DNA of 64,000 nucleotides from Methylothermaceae bacteria B42 (GCA_001566965.1 LSNW01000032.1:62001-126000); one strand, 5' to 3'. Positions 37,759 to 48,530 are shown, numbered from the stretch's first letter. The notes: generated by a model not told the origin, from the letters alone. Numbers and translations: made by a program.

Positions 37759-38447
37759 CGCAGCCAAGTTATTGGGCAGTGGTGCCGGCGGCTGGCGTTG
37801 GCAAGCGCATGGGCACCGATATTCCAAAGCAATATCTGGCTATTGCCGGCAAGCCGGTATTGCAGCACACCCTCGAGCGATTGCTGGCTTTTCCTCTTTT
37901 CAAGAGCGTGGTGGTGGCGTTATCTCCGAAGGATCCCTTCTGGCCGAAATTGCCCGTTGCCTCCAACCCCCGGATAACCGTTGTGCCAGGCGGCAAGGAA
38001 AGGGGCGATTCCGTGCTTGCCGGATTGCTTGGATTGGATGGCATAGCCGCTGACGGAGATTGGGTATTAGTGCATGACGCCGCCCGGCCGTGCCTGCAAG
38101 AATCGGATTTGCACAAGCTCACCGAAACCCTGGGGCAGGATGCTGTAGGTGGCATTTTGGCGCTGCCTTGTCACGATACATTGAAAAAAATTGAGGGTGA
38201 CAAAATCCTCGAAACCCTGGATCGCAATGTCATTTGGCGCGCGTTGACGCCGCAAATGTTTCGCTACCGGTTACTGCGGGATGCTTTGTCCCGGGCACTT
38301 GAGCGAGGAATTGAAATTACCGATGAGGCCAGCGCCATTGAGTCCGCAGGTTACCACCCAAAAATTGTCGAAGGGCGACCGGATAATATTAAAATCACCC
38401 GGCCGGAAGATTTGTCCTTGGCGGAATTCTTTTTGGAGCACCAATAA
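37755..38447 (+). CDS. ispD: 2-C-methyl-D-erythritol 4-phosphate cytidylyltransferase
   Basis: Third step of the non-mevalonate isoprenoid pathway: MEP plus CTP gives CDP-ME. 230 residues: [30 protein letters not shown] and [11 protein letters not shown] start at 37755 overlaps the ftsB stop; ispF follows the TAA directly. Confidence 0.96.
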   Translation: MTQPSYWAVVPAAGVGKRMGTDIPKQYLAIAGKPVLQHTLERLLAFPLFKSVVVALSPKDPFWPKLPVASNPRITVVPGGKERGDSVLAGLLGLDGIAADGDWVLVHDAARPCLQESDLHKLTETLGQDAVGGILALPCHDTLKKIEGDKILETLDRNVIWRALTPQMFRYRLLRDALSRALERGIEITDEASAIESAGYHPKIVEGRPDNIKITRPEDLSLAEFFLEHQ

Positions 38448-38933
38448 ATGACGTACCGAATTGGCCAGGGTTACGATGCCCACCGGTTTAAAGAAGGCGA
38501 TCATATTATCGTGGGAGGCGTCAAGATTCCCTTTGATAAGGGAATGGCGGCTCATTCCGACGGTGATGTAGCCCTTCATGCCCTGTGTGATGCGCTACTT
38601 GGCGCGGCTGCCCTGGGCGATATTGGCAAGCACTTCCCTGATACCGATCCACAACTTAAAGGCGTTGATAGCCGGTTGTTGTTGCGTCAGGTCAGGGAGT
38701 TGATTGCTTCCGAAGGTTATGCGCCGGTAAATGTGGACTTGACCATTGTTGCCCAGGCGCCCCGGCTGGCGCCTCATATTGCTGCCATGCGGGAGAATAT
38801 TGCCCAGGATCTTGGATTGCCGGCAGAGTGTGTCAATGTCAAGGCCACCACCACGGAAAAAATGGGCTTCGAAGGCCGGGAAGAGGGGATTTCCGCCCAG
38901 GCAGTGGCGCTACTGCAATCGGCCCACCAGTGA
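38448..38933 (+). CDS. ispF: 2-C-methyl-D-erythritol 2,4-cyclodiphosphate synthase
   Basis: Cyclises CDP-ME 2-phosphate to MEcPP. 161 residues, typical homotrimer subunit: metal site GYDAHRF (Asp8, His10) and [20 protein letters not shown] with [24 protein letters not shown] near the end contacts the cytidine. The stop overlaps or lies just before truD. Confidence 0.97.
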   Translation: MTYRIGQGYDAHRFKEGDHIIVGGVKIPFDKGMAAHSDGDVALHALCDALLGAAALGDIGKHFPDTDPQLKGVDSRLLLRQVRELIASEGYAPVNVDLTIVAQAPRLAPHIAAMRENIAQDLGLPAECVNVKATTTEKMGFEGREEGISAQAVALLQSAHQ

Positions 38934-38947
38934 ACGAACACCTCAGC

Positions 38948-39964
38948 ATGATGGCGAGGTGGCCATATGCTTTTGGCATGCCCGAAGCCCAGGGGTACGT
39001 CAAGTCAATTCCCGAGGATTTTATCGTGGAAGAAATACTCGGCTTCGATCTTTCCGGGGAAGGGGAGCATTTGTTTTTGTGGGTGGAGAAAACGAATGAA
39101 AATACCGAGACTGTCGCCAGGCAATTGGCCGATTTGGCGGGAATTCCACGTCGGCAGATCAGTTACGCGGGTTTGAAAGACCGCCAAGCTGTGACTCGTC
39201 AGTGGTTTAGCTTGCACTTGCCGGGCAAAAAGAATCCGGATTGGCGCCTGTGGGGTAATTTTGGGTTTTCGGTATTGAAGGCGGTGCGGCACCATCGCAA
39301 GCTCAAAAAAGGCGCCCTCACGGGGAATCGGTTCCGGTTGCGAGTGCGAGATATCACCGGTGACTGTGACGGCGTGGAAGCCCGGATTTGCCAGCTTGCC
39401 GAGCTGGGTATACCAAATTATTTTGGTTCTCAACGCTTTGGCTATGAGGGTGAGAATGTAAAGCATGCAACGGCGTGGTTCCAGGGGGAGCTCACCGTCA
39501 AAAGCCGACATCTTCAAGGCATTTATCTTTCCGCGGCGCGGGCGTGGCTATTTAATCAGGTATTGGCCGCCCGGATTTCAAAGCAGGCATGGAATCAGCC
39601 GCTCAACGGAGATTTGCTGATGTTTGATGGCAGCGGCGCTTTTTTTCGGGCAGAGAAGTTGGATGAAGCCATAGGCACACGAGTACGGCAACAGCACCTT
39701 CATCCCTCGGGACCGTTGTGGGGTGTTGGTGACGACAAGGCTTCACATGAGGCCGGAGAGATAGAATTGCAAGCAATCAAGGAATATCCGCAGCTTGCCC
39801 AGGGTTTGGAAAAATATCGGGTTAAACTGTCCCGGCGTCCTTTGCGGGCCAGGCTTCAGGATTTTGAGTGGGAATGGCGTGACAAGGATCTGCAACTCAG
39901 CTTTTCTTTGCCGTCAGGTAGCTATGCGACAGCCGTACTCCGGGAACTAGTGTTAGTTAATTAG
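38948..39964 (+). CDS. truD: tRNA pseudouridine-13 synthase TruD
   Basis: Makes pseudouridine at position 13 of tRNAs. 338 residues from ATG 38948; a GTG at 38930 that overlaps the ispF stop is possible. The catalytic Asp lies in YAGLKDRQAVTRQWF, with IPEDFIVEEILGF at the N-terminus and IPNYFGSQRFGYEG downstream. In many relatives surE follows truD; here surE is far away at 63260. Confidence 0.95.
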   Translation: MMARWPYAFGMPEAQGYVKSIPEDFIVEEILGFDLSGEGEHLFLWVEKTNENTETVARQLADLAGIPRRQISYAGLKDRQAVTRQWFSLHLPGKKNPDWRLWGNFGFSVLKAVRHHRKLKKGALTGNRFRLRVRDITGDCDGVEARICQLAELGIPNYFGSQRFGYEGENVKHATAWFQGELTVKSRHLQGIYLSAARAWLFNQVLAARISKQAWNQPLNGDLLMFDGSGAFFRAEKLDEAIGTRVRQQHLHPSGPLWGVGDDKASHEAGEIELQAIKEYPQLAQGLEKYRVKLSRRPLRARLQDFEWEWRDKDLQLSFSLPSGSYATAVLRELVLVN

Positions 39965-40034
39965 AAAATTGAAGTTGGTGGAATGCCCTTTAGAGCATGC
40001 GCTTGTGAATTAAACCGCCTAAAATTTAAAAGAG

Positions 40035-40201
40035 ACTTGCCTATCCATTCTACTCAGCTTAGTGCCGAGGTATTTCTTCCGTGGGTGTTGGTGGCCTGGA
40101 TGACCGCCATCAAGTCCTCGGGGAAGAGTTTACGACGTCCCACGGAAGAAATACCCCGGCACCTACAGAAATATCCAGTTGCCAAATCTTTATAGGCATG
40201 A
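40035..40201. repeat. Family A palindromic element, copy 2 (core inverted)
   Basis: Outer ends ACTTGCCTAT (40035-40044) and AAATCTTTATAGGCATGA (40184-40201) match copy 1 in the same orientation. Arms at 40062-40085 and 40139-40162 match too. The ~54-bp core reads TGTTGGTGGCCTGGATGACC and ends GAGTTTACGACGT, the reverse complement of copy 1's core. Flanks AAAAGAGA / AAAAGAAA may be a target duplication. It lies between truD and uppP. Confidence 0.87.
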
Positions 40202-40232
40202 AAAGAAATAACCCACAAAGGGAGACAGTTTG

Positions 40233-41036
40233 ATGGAGTGTATCCACGCCTTTTGGCTGGCATTGTTGCAAGGACTGACGGAATTTTTACCGATTTCAAG
40301 TTCCGCGCACTTGATTCTTGTGCCGGTTCTGCTTGGCTGGAAAGATCAGGGATTGGCTTTTGATATCGCGGTCCACGTGGGGACTTTGCTCGCAGTGGTT
40401 ACTTATTTTCGCAAGGATTTGCTGGTAATTGTCCGCGACTGGTTTCTATCCCTCACTGGCAAGGCACTCAATCACAACGCGGTTTTGGGCTGGGGAGTGA
40501 TTCTGGGCACAGTGCCGGTGGGTATCGTGGGATTGCTGGCCAAGGACTGGATTGAAACGGTCTTGAGATCGCCACTGGTGATTGCCGTGGCTACCATTGT
40601 TTTCGGGTTGCTGCTCTGGGTGGCGGAAAAATGGAGCAGGCGCAGCCGGACCATTGAGCAGTTGACCATGTGGGATGCCTTGATAATCGGCGTTTTTCAG
40701 GCGGTTGCCTTGATTCCAGGTACTTCCCGCTCAGGGATTACCATCACGGGAGGGTTGTTTTTAGGCTTGGACGGAAAAAGCGCGGCCCGGTTTTCGTTTC
40801 TGTTGTCTATTCCGGTGATATTTCTGGCCGGTTCACTGGAAACCCTGGACTTGATTCAAGCCGGCCATTCGGTGGATTGGTATGCGTTACTGTTGGGGGT
40901 GGCGGTTTCCGGCTTGAGTGCTTATGGCTGTATCAGTTGGTTCATGAAGCTGCTGGATTGGACCGGCATGTGGCCGTTCGTGGTCTACCGGCTGTTTTTG
41001 GGAGGCTTTTTGCTGTATATGTTTTGGCCTCAGTAA
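40233..41036 (+). CDS. uppP: Undecaprenyl-diphosphate phosphatase
   Basis: Membrane enzyme recycling undecaprenyl pyrophosphate for peptidoglycan and other envelope glycans (bacitracin resistance). 267 residues, about eight membrane segments, with both signature loops EFLPISSSAHLILV and PGTSRSGITITGGLFLGL. ATG 40233 with GGGAG upstream. The 3' end overlaps the convergent smr gene by seven bases. Confidence 0.95.
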   Translation: MECIHAFWLALLQGLTEFLPISSSAHLILVPVLLGWKDQGLAFDIAVHVGTLLAVVTYFRKDLLVIVRDWFLSLTGKALNHNAVLGWGVILGTVPVGIVGLLAKDWIETVLRSPLVIAVATIVFGLLLWVAEKWSRRSRTIEQLTMWDALIIGVFQAVALIPGTSRSGITITGGLFLGLDGKSAARFSFLLSIPVIFLAGSLETLDLIQAGHSVDWYALLLGVAVSGLSAYGCISWFMKLLDWTGMWPFVVYRLFLGGFLLYMFWPQ

Positions 41037-41539
41037 TCCAGTAGTACATAAGCCGCTCCCATGCCGCCGTGTTTGGGTTTGGCGGTACAGAATGCGACGA
41101 CTTCCGGGAAGCCTGGCAGCCAGCGGTTCAATTGATTTTTCAATACCGGTTTGAACCCTTCTGACCGCCATCCTTTGCCATGGATAATCAAGGCGCAGCG
41201 GATACGATCTTCCCGGCAATGGCGCAAAAATTGCTCCAGGATTAAACGGGCCTCGGAAACCGTGTGTCCGTGCAGGTCCAGTTCCGCTTGAGGTGGTATC
41301 TCGCCCCGGCGGAGTTTTTTTAACAGGCGCTGATCGCTACCGCCACGGCTAAAAGACAATGGGTCGCCAATGGTTAACTCATCAGTAGGGATCTGAGGGG
41401 CTATAGAATGGCTTGTTTTCTTCCGCGGTGTTTTTTTAGGGTGAGGATTGGCTGGAATTTTTGTTTCTTTTTGAGCTAATGGCCTGGCACCGGTGACCGC
41501 TCGGCGAAACAAATCTTTGTCTTTCTCGTCTATAGTCAT
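41030..41539 (-). CDS. Smr-domain protein
   Basis: 169 residues: a basic, Pro-rich N-terminal tail, then a Smr (small MutS-related) domain with ELDLHGHTVSEARLIL, CALIIHGKGWRSEG and HGGMGAAYVLL. Smr domains bind or cut nucleic acids; this YdaL/SmrA type is stand-alone. Its ATG overlaps the maf stop. Confidence 0.88.
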   Translation of the reverse strand: MTIDEKDKDLFRRAVTGARPLAQKETKIPANPHPKKTPRKKTSHSIAPQIPTDELTIGDPLSFSRGGSDQRLLKKLRRGEIPPQAELDLHGHTVSEARLILEQFLRHCREDRIRCALIIHGKGWRSEGFKPVLKNQLNRWLPGFPEVVAFCTAKPKHGGMGAAYVLLDY

Positions 41540-42132
41540 GACCCAAGCACCCGGATGCCAAATTTTCGGAGCATGGTTGTCAGTTTGATCAATGGCAGGC
41601 CGATTAATGCGGTGGGATCAGAACTTTCAATACGCTCAAATAGCGCGATTCCCAGTCCTTCCGCCTTGAAAGCGCCGACGCAGTCATAGGGTTGTTCCCG
41701 GCGAAGGTAATCCTCAATTTCTGAGTCGGAAAGCCGGCGGAAATAGACTTTGCAGATTTCTACTTCATTGATTTTACGGCTGCTTTTGGCATTGAGAAGG
41801 CAAATTCCAGTATAGAAAGTCATGCAATGGCCCGAGGCTGCATGCAATTGGGTGCGGGCGGATTCGAAATCGCCCGGTTTTTGTAATTTACGTCCGCCCA
41901 GCAGCGCTACTTGGTCGGCGCCAATAATCAAGCTATCGGGGAACTGCTCAACCAATGCCTGGGCCTTGGCGGCCGCAAGGCGCATGGCCAAATGTTCCGG
42001 AGATTCGTTGAAACGTTGGCTTTCATCAATTTTTGGATCGGCGTATTGAAAAGCTAGTTGCAGCTTTTCAAGCAGCGCTGTCCGGTATGGCGAGCTGGAG
42101 GCCAAAATTAGAGGGATGCTTTGATTGTCCAT
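41536..42132 (-). CDS. Maf-like nucleoside triphosphate pyrophosphatase (YceF type)
   Basis: 198 residues of the Maf family: LILASSSPYRTALLEKLQL, ESPEHLAMRLAAAKA, IIGADQVALL (catalytic Asp) and DCVGAFKAEGLGIALFERI, SSDPTALIGLPLIKL. The position divergent from yceD-rpmF matches YceF, which hydrolyses 7-methyl-GTP in E. coli. Substrate here is inferred from context. Confidence 0.92.
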   Translation of the reverse strand: MDNQSIPLILASSSPYRTALLEKLQLAFQYADPKIDESQRFNESPEHLAMRLAAAKAQALVEQFPDSLIIGADQVALLGGRKLQKPGDFESARTQLHAASGHCMTFYTGICLLNAKSSRKINEVEICKVYFRRLSDSEIEDYLRREQPYDCVGAFKAEGLGIALFERIESSDPTALIGLPLIKLTTMLRKFGIRVLGS

Positions 42133-42208
42133 ATCGGCATTAAAACTAATGATTTAATTTCATAATATTTTGACAGGTTTTACTTAAAATCGATATCATT
42201 TCTCAATT

Positions 42209-42709
42209 ATGCCAGCGCGATTACCCGATTTGATTGATCCTTTGCACTGTGTGGACAAGGGCAGGCATTGGCAAGGCGAAATTCCTTTGTCCCGCATGAC
42301 TCGGTTGGCCACGATGATTGTCAATCCAGAGGAAAAGGCTGTGATTAATTTAACCTTTTCCCGCGAGGGGAAGGTGGCGGCTGTGACAGGATCTGTGCGT
42401 GCGACATTGGCATTGACCTGCCAGCGCTGTCTTGAACCGGTGTTTATGACCGTGGATCAACCGATTCAGCTTGGGATAGTCACTTCGATAGAAGAAGGCG
42501 AGGCGCTGCCTGAACCTTATGAACCCTTGTTGCTTGAAGACGAGCAAATTCGGTTGGGTTCCATTGTGGAAGACGAATTGATACTGGTCATCCCCAATGT
42601 GCCCAGGCACGATGACTGTCGGGTACTTCAGGTTCAGACAGGTTCAGGCGAGAAAGGCCGTCGTGACAACCCTTTTGAAGTGCTGGCAAATTGGAAAAGT
42701 AAACATTAA
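42209..42709 (+). CDS. yceD: YceD family protein (DUF177)
   Basis: 166 residues with [14 protein letters not shown] (paired Cys) and [20 protein letters not shown] then PNVPRHD, features of YceD, which affects 23S rRNA processing in bacteria and plants. It always sits just before rpmF, as here. The usual final Cys-rich NPF segment is present in modified form ([15 protein letters not shown]). Confidence 0.9.
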   Translation: MPARLPDLIDPLHCVDKGRHWQGEIPLSRMTRLATMIVNPEEKAVINLTFSREGKVAAVTGSVRATLALTCQRCLEPVFMTVDQPIQLGIVTSIEEGEALPEPYEPLLLEDEQIRLGSIVEDELILVIPNVPRHDDCRVLQVQTGSGEKGRRDNPFEVLANWKSKH

Positions 42710-42737
42710 TTTTGGCAAGTTAGGAGCAAACTATCCC

Positions 42738-42932
42738 ATGGCGGTACAACAAAATCGTAAAACCCGATCCAAACGTGGCATGCGCCGCGCTCACGATTCC
42801 TTGAAATCCCCCGCGTTATCTCAGGATCCGTTAACGGGTGAAACCCATCTGCGCCACCATGTTAGCCCCGATGGTTATTATCGTGGCAAGCGCGTCATTG
42901 AAATCAAAGAAGAAGAGATGGAAGAAGAGTAG
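42738..42932 (+). CDS. rpmF: 50S ribosomal protein L32
   Basis: 64 residues: [20 protein letters not shown], then [18 protein letters not shown] and an acidic tail. The ATG at 42738 is preceded by TTAGGAGC. Heads the rpmF-plsX-fab cluster, linking ribosome and lipid synthesis. Confidence 0.97.
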   Translation: MAVQQNRKTRSKRGMRRAHDSLKSPALSQDPLTGETHLRHHVSPDGYYRGKRVIEIKEEEMEEE

Positions 42933-43003
42933 CCATTGTTTTTGTTTTCTTTGCTGACGCAGGGAAGGGGGAAGCGTGTCCGCAACAATCACAGGTACTT
43001 TGA

Positions 43004-44035
43004 ATGAGTAGGCAGGCTCCAGTGGTTGCCTTGGATGCCATGGGCGGCGACCATGGCCCGGAAGTTACCGTGCCCGCGGCATTGGACTGCTTGCAGGACT
43101 TTCCCGGTTTGCGTTTGATACTCGTGGGCCAGCAGCAGGTGTTATCCGACTATCTCGGCCGGTATGATAGCCCCCATAAAGACAGAATAAGCATTCACCA
43201 TGCTTCCCAAGTAGTGGCCATGGACGATTTGCCCTCCAAGGCCATGCGCAACAAAAAAGATTCTTCCATGCGGGTGGCCATCAATCTGGTGGAGAAAGGC
43301 GACGCCGATGCCTGTGTCAGCGCCGGGAACACCGGTGCTTTAATGGCCACCGCGCGGTTTGTTTTGAAGACCATCCCTGGGATTGACCGCCCTGCGATTA
43401 TTGTGGCGCTTCCCTCCGTTCACGGCCATACCCATATTTTGGATATGGGCGCGAATGTGGACTGCAGCGCCGAGCATTTGTTTCAATTCGCGGTCATGGG
43501 CTACGAATTGGTGCGCGCGGTAAAAAACATAGAGTCGCCAAGAGTAGGCTTGCTCAATATCGGTGAAGAAGAAATTAAAGGCAATGAGCAGGTCAAACAG
43601 GCAGCTAAGCTACTGTCCAATTCATATATGAATTTCATCGGTTATGTGGAAGGTGACGACGTTTTTACCGGAGATGTGGATATTGTGGTCACCGATGGAT
43701 TTGTGGGGAATGTGTCCTTGAAAACCACGGAAGGTCTTGCCCGGATGCTCGGTCAGGCACTCAAGGATGCATTCAATCAGAATCTTTATGCCAAGCTGAT
43801 TGGTCTGATGGCGTTGCCGGTTCTTAAATCCTTCAAAAAGCGTTTTGACCCCCGTCAATATAACGGTGCCACCTTATTGGGGTTGCGTGGCATCGTCATC
43901 AAAAGCCACGGTAACGCGGACCGCTTTGCGTTTGCCAATGCCATCAAAATGGCAATGCTGGAAATCGATAAAGCCGTGCCAGAGCACATTGGTGAACGGG
44001 TCGCCACCATTTTTGCCAATAGGAAAAGCGCGTGA
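43004..44035 (+). CDS. plsX: Phosphate acyltransferase PlsX
   Basis: Makes acyl-phosphate from acyl-ACP for PlsY in phospholipid synthesis. 343 residues: [64 protein letters not shown] and [16 protein letters not shown]. Overlaps fabH (GTGA). Confidence 0.97.
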   Translation: MSRQAPVVALDAMGGDHGPEVTVPAALDCLQDFPGLRLILVGQQQVLSDYLGRYDSPHKDRISIHHASQVVAMDDLPSKAMRNKKDSSMRVAINLVEKGDADACVSAGNTGALMATARFVLKTIPGIDRPAIIVALPSVHGHTHILDMGANVDCSAEHLFQFAVMGYELVRAVKNIESPRVGLLNIGEEEIKGNEQVKQAAKLLSNSYMNFIGYVEGDDVFTGDVDIVVTDGFVGNVSLKTTEGLARMLGQALKDAFNQNLYAKLIGLMALPVLKSFKKRFDPRQYNGATLLGLRGIVIKSHGNADRFAFANAIKMAMLEIDKAVPEHIGERVATIFANRKSA

Positions 44036-44991
44036 CTCAATATGCCCGCATTGTTGGCACTGGCGGATATTTGCCCGCCACCGTGCGAACAAATGATGAG
44101 ATAGCCAAGCGCGTTGACACTTCTGATACCTGGATTCGCGAGCGGACAGGCATTCGACAGCGCTGTATTGCCAGCCCGGAGGAAACCGCGTCCAGCATGG
44201 GTGAAATTGCAGCCTTGCAGGCAATCGAAGCAGCAGGCTGTTCTCCGGAGTCGATTGATTTGATTATCATGGCTACCAGTACGCCGGACCGGGTATTCCC
44301 CAGTGCTGCTTGCCTTTTGCAGAAGCGGTTGGGTATCGGAGAGTGCGGTGCATTTGATGTCCAAGCGGCCTGTTCAGGATTCATTTACGCCCTGAGCATT
44401 GCCGATCAATTCATCCGTTCCGGTAATTGTAAAAGGGTATTGATCGTTGGAAGCGAGATCAATTCCCGTATCGTCGATTGGAATGATCGCACCACTTGTA
44501 TTTTGTTCGGTGATGGTGCCGGCGCGGTGGTTTTGGAAGCCTCCGAGGAAGCGGGCATTTTGTCCACGCATATTCATGCCGATGGCCGTTTTAGTGAACT
44601 TTTATACTTGCCCAACCCTGAAACCGGTATTCATGAGGAGTCTGCTTGGGTGAAGATGCAAGGCAATGAGGTTTTTAAAATAGCGGTGAATACCCTGGGC
44701 CGTATCGTGGATGAAACGCTGGCGGCCAATGGCATGCAAAAATCCGATATCGACTGGTTGGTCCCGCATCAGGCCAATATTCGTATCATTGCTGCCACGG
44801 CGCGCAAATTGGGTATGTCCATGGACCGGGTTGTGGTAACCATTGAGAAGCAAGGCAATACCTCTTCCGCCTCCGTGCCTCTGGCATTGCATGAGGCGGT
44901 TCAAGATGGCCGTATCCAGCGTGGCCAAATCGTCTTAATGGAAGCATTTGGCGGTGGTTTTACCTGGGGTTCCGCTTTGATTAGGTATTGA
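44032..44991 (+). CDS. fabH: 3-Oxoacyl-ACP synthase III
   Basis: Starts fatty acid synthesis by condensing acetyl-CoA with malonyl-ACP. 319 residues with the catalytic triad Cys in [13 protein letters not shown], His in [10 protein letters not shown] and Asn in [13 protein letters not shown] start at 44032 overlaps the plsX stop. Confidence 0.97.
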   Translation: MTQYARIVGTGGYLPATVRTNDEIAKRVDTSDTWIRERTGIRQRCIASPEETASSMGEIAALQAIEAAGCSPESIDLIIMATSTPDRVFPSAACLLQKRLGIGECGAFDVQAACSGFIYALSIADQFIRSGNCKRVLIVGSEINSRIVDWNDRTTCILFGDGAGAVVLEASEEAGILSTHIHADGRFSELLYLPNPETGIHEESAWVKMQGNEVFKIAVNTLGRIVDETLAANGMQKSDIDWLVPHQANIRIIAATARKLGMSMDRVVVTIEKQGNTSSASVPLALHEAVQDGRIQRGQIVLMEAFGGGFTWGSALIRY

Positions 44992-45025
44992 AGTAAATTA
45001 TAAAAGTTAACGAGCCGAGTGATTC

Positions 45026-45973
45026 ATGAAGCGTAGCGATCTTGCATTTTTATTTCCCGGCCAAGGCTCTCAGTCAGTAGGCATGTTGCAGGCATTGGCC
45101 CAGGTTTATCCCCAGGTGGAAGAAACCTTTGTCCAGGCGTCGGAAGTGCTGGATTTGAACCTATGGGAATTGGTCAGGGAAGGTCCTTCTGAGTTATTGA
45201 ATCAAACCGTCAACACACAGCCTGCCATGCTGGCGGCAGGCGTGGCCACGTGGCGGATTTGGCGTGACAAGACGGAAACCTTGCCAAATTGGTTGGCCGG
45301 CCATAGTTTGGGGGAATACACAGCGCTGGTTTGCGCGGGAAGCATGCATTTTGAAGATGCGGTCAAAGTGGTTGCTGAGCGGGGGCGCTTGATGCAAACC
45401 GCGGTTTCGCCCGGAGAAGGGGCCATGGCGGCAATTTTGGGTTTGGAAGATTCACAAGTCGTTGCCCTTTGTCAGCAGATTTCCAAGCCGGATTCCGTGG
45501 TGGCGGCAGCTAATTTTAATGCCCCCGGACAAGTGGTAATCGCCGGTCACGCCGGGGCAGTGCAAATTGCTTGCGACCAAGCCAAGGCGCTTGGCGCCAG
45601 GCGGGCGGTGATTCTACCTGTGAGTGTGCCTTCCCATTGTGTGTTAATGAAACCCGCGGCGGACAAATTGAAACTCATTCTCGAGAGTATTTCGATTCAG
45701 TCCCCAAATATTCCGGTAGTCCACAACGTGGATGTCAGTACCCACTCCTCCCCGGAGGTCATCCGCTCATTGTTGGTGGAGCAGTTGTATTCTCCAGTAC
45801 GCTGGAGCGAAGGTATTCGCTTCATGGGTGATCAAGGCGTTGGGGTTTTTGTTGAATGTGGGCCCGGGAAGGTATTGGCGGGCCTGAACAAAAGAATTTT
45901 AAAAAATAAACAGATTTTGCCGGTTTATGATCCCGGTTCTCTGGATAAGGCGTTGGAGGAGTTGGATGGATGA
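45026..45973 (+). CDS. fabD: Malonyl-CoA:ACP transacylase
   Basis: Loads malonyl groups on acyl carrier protein. 315 residues: LFPGQGSQSVGML, nucleophile Ser in LAGHSLGEYTALVCAG, and VSVPSHCVLMKPAAD with the catalytic His. The end overlaps fabG by eight bases. Confidence 0.96.
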   Translation: MKRSDLAFLFPGQGSQSVGMLQALAQVYPQVEETFVQASEVLDLNLWELVREGPSELLNQTVNTQPAMLAAGVATWRIWRDKTETLPNWLAGHSLGEYTALVCAGSMHFEDAVKVVAERGRLMQTAVSPGEGAMAAILGLEDSQVVALCQQISKPDSVVAAANFNAPGQVVIAGHAGAVQIACDQAKALGARRAVILPVSVPSHCVLMKPAADKLKLILESISIQSPNIPVVHNVDVSTHSSPEVIRSLLVEQLYSPVRWSEGIRFMGDQGVGVFVECGPGKVLAGLNKRILKNKQILPVYDPGSLDKALEELDG

Positions 45974-46703
45974 AAGAGTCGCGCTGGTAACTGGCGCTAG
46001 TCGAGGTATTGGTCGGGCTATTGCCTTGCAGTTGGCCAAAGATGGGTTGGTTGTGATAGGCACTGCAACTACGGATCAGGGGGCGGAAAAGATTTCCCAG
46101 GCCATTAGCGAAGCTGGCGGCAAGGGCGAAGGCAAAGTCCTTAATGTGACCGATGCGGATCAAATGCATGCACTGATACAAGCGATAGGGAAAGAGTACG
46201 GCGCGCCCACGGTATTGGTAAATAATGCCGGCATTACCCGGGATAATCTATTGATGCGGATGAAGGACGAAGAATGGGAAGCTGTCATCAATACCAACCT
46301 TTCTTCTGTGTTTCGACTTTGTAAGGCATGTCTTCGTGGCATGATGAAATCCCGCTGGGGCCGTATTGTCAATATCGGCTCGGTTGTTGGCGCGACTGGC
46401 AATGCCGGTCAGGCCAACTACGCCGCCGCCAAGGCGGGTTTGGTGGGTTTCACCAAGTCTCTGGCAAAAGAAGTGGGCTCGCGCAATATCACGGCCAATA
46501 CGGTGGCGCCTGGATTCATCGATACCGATATGACCCGTGAATTGCCGGAAGAGCAACGCCAAGCGCTGCTTCAATCCATCCCTCTGGGTCGATTGGGGGA
46601 TGTGCAAGAAATTGCCGACGTGGTATCTTTTTTGTGCTCTGACAAGGCAGGATATATTACGGGGGAAACCCTGCATGTTAACGGCGGGATGTATATGCCG
46701 TAA
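45966..46703 (+). CDS. fabG: 3-Oxoacyl-ACP reductase
   Basis: NADPH-dependent reduction of 3-oxoacyl-ACP. 245 residues, short-chain dehydrogenase: TGASRGIGRAIA, VNNAGITRDNLLMRM, NIGSVVG, YAAAKAGLVGFTKSLA (catalytic Tyr and Lys), NTVAPGFIDTDMT. ATG 45966 follows GGAGGAG inside fabD. Confidence 0.97.
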   Translation: MDERVALVTGASRGIGRAIALQLAKDGLVVIGTATTDQGAEKISQAISEAGGKGEGKVLNVTDADQMHALIQAIGKEYGAPTVLVNNAGITRDNLLMRMKDEEWEAVINTNLSSVFRLCKACLRGMMKSRWGRIVNIGSVVGATGNAGQANYAAAKAGLVGFTKSLAKEVGSRNITANTVAPGFIDTDMTRELPEEQRQALLQSIPLGRLGDVQEIADVVSFLCSDKAGYITGETLHVNGGMYMP

Positions 46704-46710
46704 CGGTAGC

Positions 46711-46908
46711 TAACCCGGATATTTCACCAGCCGAATCCGGGCTTTCTTAATAATTAAATAAGTTTTAAACATAAAATGCGCAGGTTTTATGATTTCCACG
46801 AAATCCAATTTGGATTCAGCCCGAATCCTATCCCGGCCCTGGCTTGTCCAAGCCCAGCCGCACCTGTCCTGCGCCATTATCCGGGATGCTGGTGAAATAT
46901 CCGGGCTA
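46711..46908. repeat. Family B MITE-like element, copy 1
   Basis: 198 bp with 21-bp terminal inverted repeats TAACCCGGATATTTCACCAGC and its near complement ending CCGGGCTA at 46908. The interior has ATTTTGGATTCAGCCCGAA-like sequence shared with copy 2 (48542-48804) in the same orientation. No open frame of note. It separates fabG from the acpP promoter. Confidence 0.85.
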
Positions 46909-46916
46909 AAAAAATT

Positions 46917-46945
46917 TTGTATTTGCCGGAATTCGCATTTAAAAT
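46917..46945 (+). promoter_or_regulatory. Candidate sigma-70 promoter of acpP
   Basis: TTGTAT (46917-46922), a 17-bp spacer, then TAAAAT (46940-46945), about 50 bases before the acpP start. It lies directly right of the family B element, so the element inserted upstream of, not inside, the promoter. Prediction by eye. Confidence 0.5.
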
Positions 46946-46995
46946 GCCCGGCCTGACAGGTATAACTATAACTTTACTGAGGTAAGGAAAAAATC

Positions 46996-47229
46996 ATGAG
47001 TGATGTGGCAGAACGTGTAAAAAAGATTGTGGCTGAACAGCTAGGTGTCAAGGAAGAAGTCTCCAACGATGCTTCTTTTGTGGATGATTTGGGCGCCGAC
47101 TCTTTGGATACCGTCGAGTTGGTGATGGCTTTGGAGGAGGAGTTTGATTGCGAAATTCCAGATGAAGAAGCAGAAAAAATCACTACGGTCCAAGAGGCCA
47201 TTGACTACATCGAAAGCCATCTGGGCTAA
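46996..47229 (+). CDS. acpP: Acyl carrier protein
   Basis: 77 residues, acidic four-helix carrier; the phosphopantetheine Ser is in [20 protein letters not shown]. Central cofactor of fatty acid synthesis, between fabG and fabF in the usual order. Preceded by TAAGGA at good spacing. Strong own promoter likely. Confidence 0.98.
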   Translation: MSDVAERVKKIVAEQLGVKEEVSNDASFVDDLGADSLDTVELVMALEEEFDCEIPDEEAEKITTVQEAIDYIESHLG

Positions 47230-47285
47230 TATTTTTCGGTTTATAGATTTTCAGATCTTTCCTTCCAGGATCCAGGTACATACTT

Positions 47286-48530
47286 TTGAGTGATAGAAGG
47301 GTTGTCATCACCGGCTTGGGGATTGTTTCTCCCGTAGGGAATACCATTTCCGAGGCGTGGGAAAACATATTGGCGGGGCGTAGCGGCATCGGTCCCATCG
47401 AGTATTTTGATGTGAGTGACTTTTCCACCCGTTTTGGTGGCTTGGTAAAAGGATTTGACGTAACCGAGTACATTCCCGCCAAGGAAGCTCGAAAAATGGA
47501 CCCTTTTATCCATTATGGCATCGCCGCTGCCTGCCAGGCTTTTGATGATGCGGGTCTGGAAGTCACCGAAGCAAACTCAGAATGGATGGGGGTGGCTATT
47601 GGCGCTGGCATTGGTGGAATTACCGGGATTGAGAATGGCCACAGCGCTTTTGTGAAAGGCGGCCCCCGCCGGATTACGCCTTTTTTTGTGCCCGCCAATA
47701 TCATCAACATGATTTCCGGAAATTTTTCCGTCATGAAGGGCATGCGCGGGCCGAATTTTGCCGTGGTGTCCGCGTGTGCCACCGCCAATCACAATATTGG
47801 CGAATCGGCGCGGATCATTCGTACCGGCGATGCCGAAGTGATGATTGCCGGAGGCGCGGAGTATCCCATATCCCCCACCGGGCTGGGGGGATTCGCTGCC
47901 GCCAGGGCGCTGTCGCGCCGCAATGACGATCCGCAGCGGGCGAGCCGCCCTTGGGATAAAGACAGGGACGGTTTTGTGCTTTCTGAAGGGGCAGGCGTTG
48001 TCGTGCTGGAATCCTTGGAACACGCCCAGAAGCGCGGCGCCGAGATCTACGCCGAATTGATCGGCTACGGCGCCAGCGCGGATGCCTATCACATGACTCA
48101 GCCCCCACCAGAAGGCAGCGGTGCCGCGCTTTGCATGAGGCGGGCGCTGCGTTCTGCAGGGATTGATCCCAGCCAGGTGGATTATATCAATGCCCACGGG
48201 ACTTCCACGCCAGCGGGTGATTTGGCGGAAACCCGGGCAATCAAAAATGCTTTTGGAGAAGCCGCCTATCAAATCCCGGTGAGCTCGACCAAGTCCATGA
48301 CCGGACATTTATTGGGCGCGGCTGGCGGTATCGAGGCTATCTTCTCAATCCTGGCGATTCGCGACCAGGTGGCCCCTCCCACCATTAATCTAGATGAACC
48401 CGATCCCGAATGTGATTTGGATTACATCCCCCATCAAGCACGGGAATTGAAAATAGACATTACCATTTCCAATTCCTTTGGTTTTGGCGGTACTAATTCC
48501 TCACTCATTTTCAAGAAATTTACCGGCTGA
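47286..48530 (+). CDS. fabF: 3-Oxoacyl-ACP synthase II
   Basis: Elongation condensing enzyme, 414 residues. Catalytic Cys in [13 protein letters not shown], His in [11 protein letters not shown] and His in [13 protein letters not shown], with NSFGFGGTN at the end. The only start giving the conserved [10 protein letters not shown]-terminus is TTG 47286, an uncommon start that may lower its expression relative to acpP. Followed by the second family B element. Confidence 0.97.
   Translation: MSDRRVVITGLGIVSPVGNTISEAWENILAGRSGIGPIEYFDVSDFSTRFGGLVKGFDVTEYIPAKEARKMDPFIHYGIAAACQAFDDAGLEVTEANSEWMGVAIGAGIGGITGIENGHSAFVKGGPRRITPFFVPANIINMISGNFSVMKGMRGPNFAVVSACATANHNIGESARIIRTGDAEVMIAGGAEYPISPTGLGGFAAARALSRRNDDPQRASRPWDKDRDGFVLSEGAGVVVLESLEHAQKRGAEIYAELIGYGASADAYHMTQPPPEGSGAALCMRRALRSAGIDPSQVDYINAHGTSTPAGDLAETRAIKNAFGEAAYQIPVSSTKSMTGHLLGAAGGIEAIFSILAIRDQVAPPTINLDEPDPECDLDYIPHQARELKIDITISNSFGFGGTNSSLIFKKFTG

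Noticed and set aside
38828-38947. truD start inside ispF
   Set aside because: The upstream extension is ispF in another frame and has no TruD similarity.
43855-44364. Minus-strand frame opposite plsX/fabH
   Set aside because: Antisense of two conserved genes with no ribosome-binding site.
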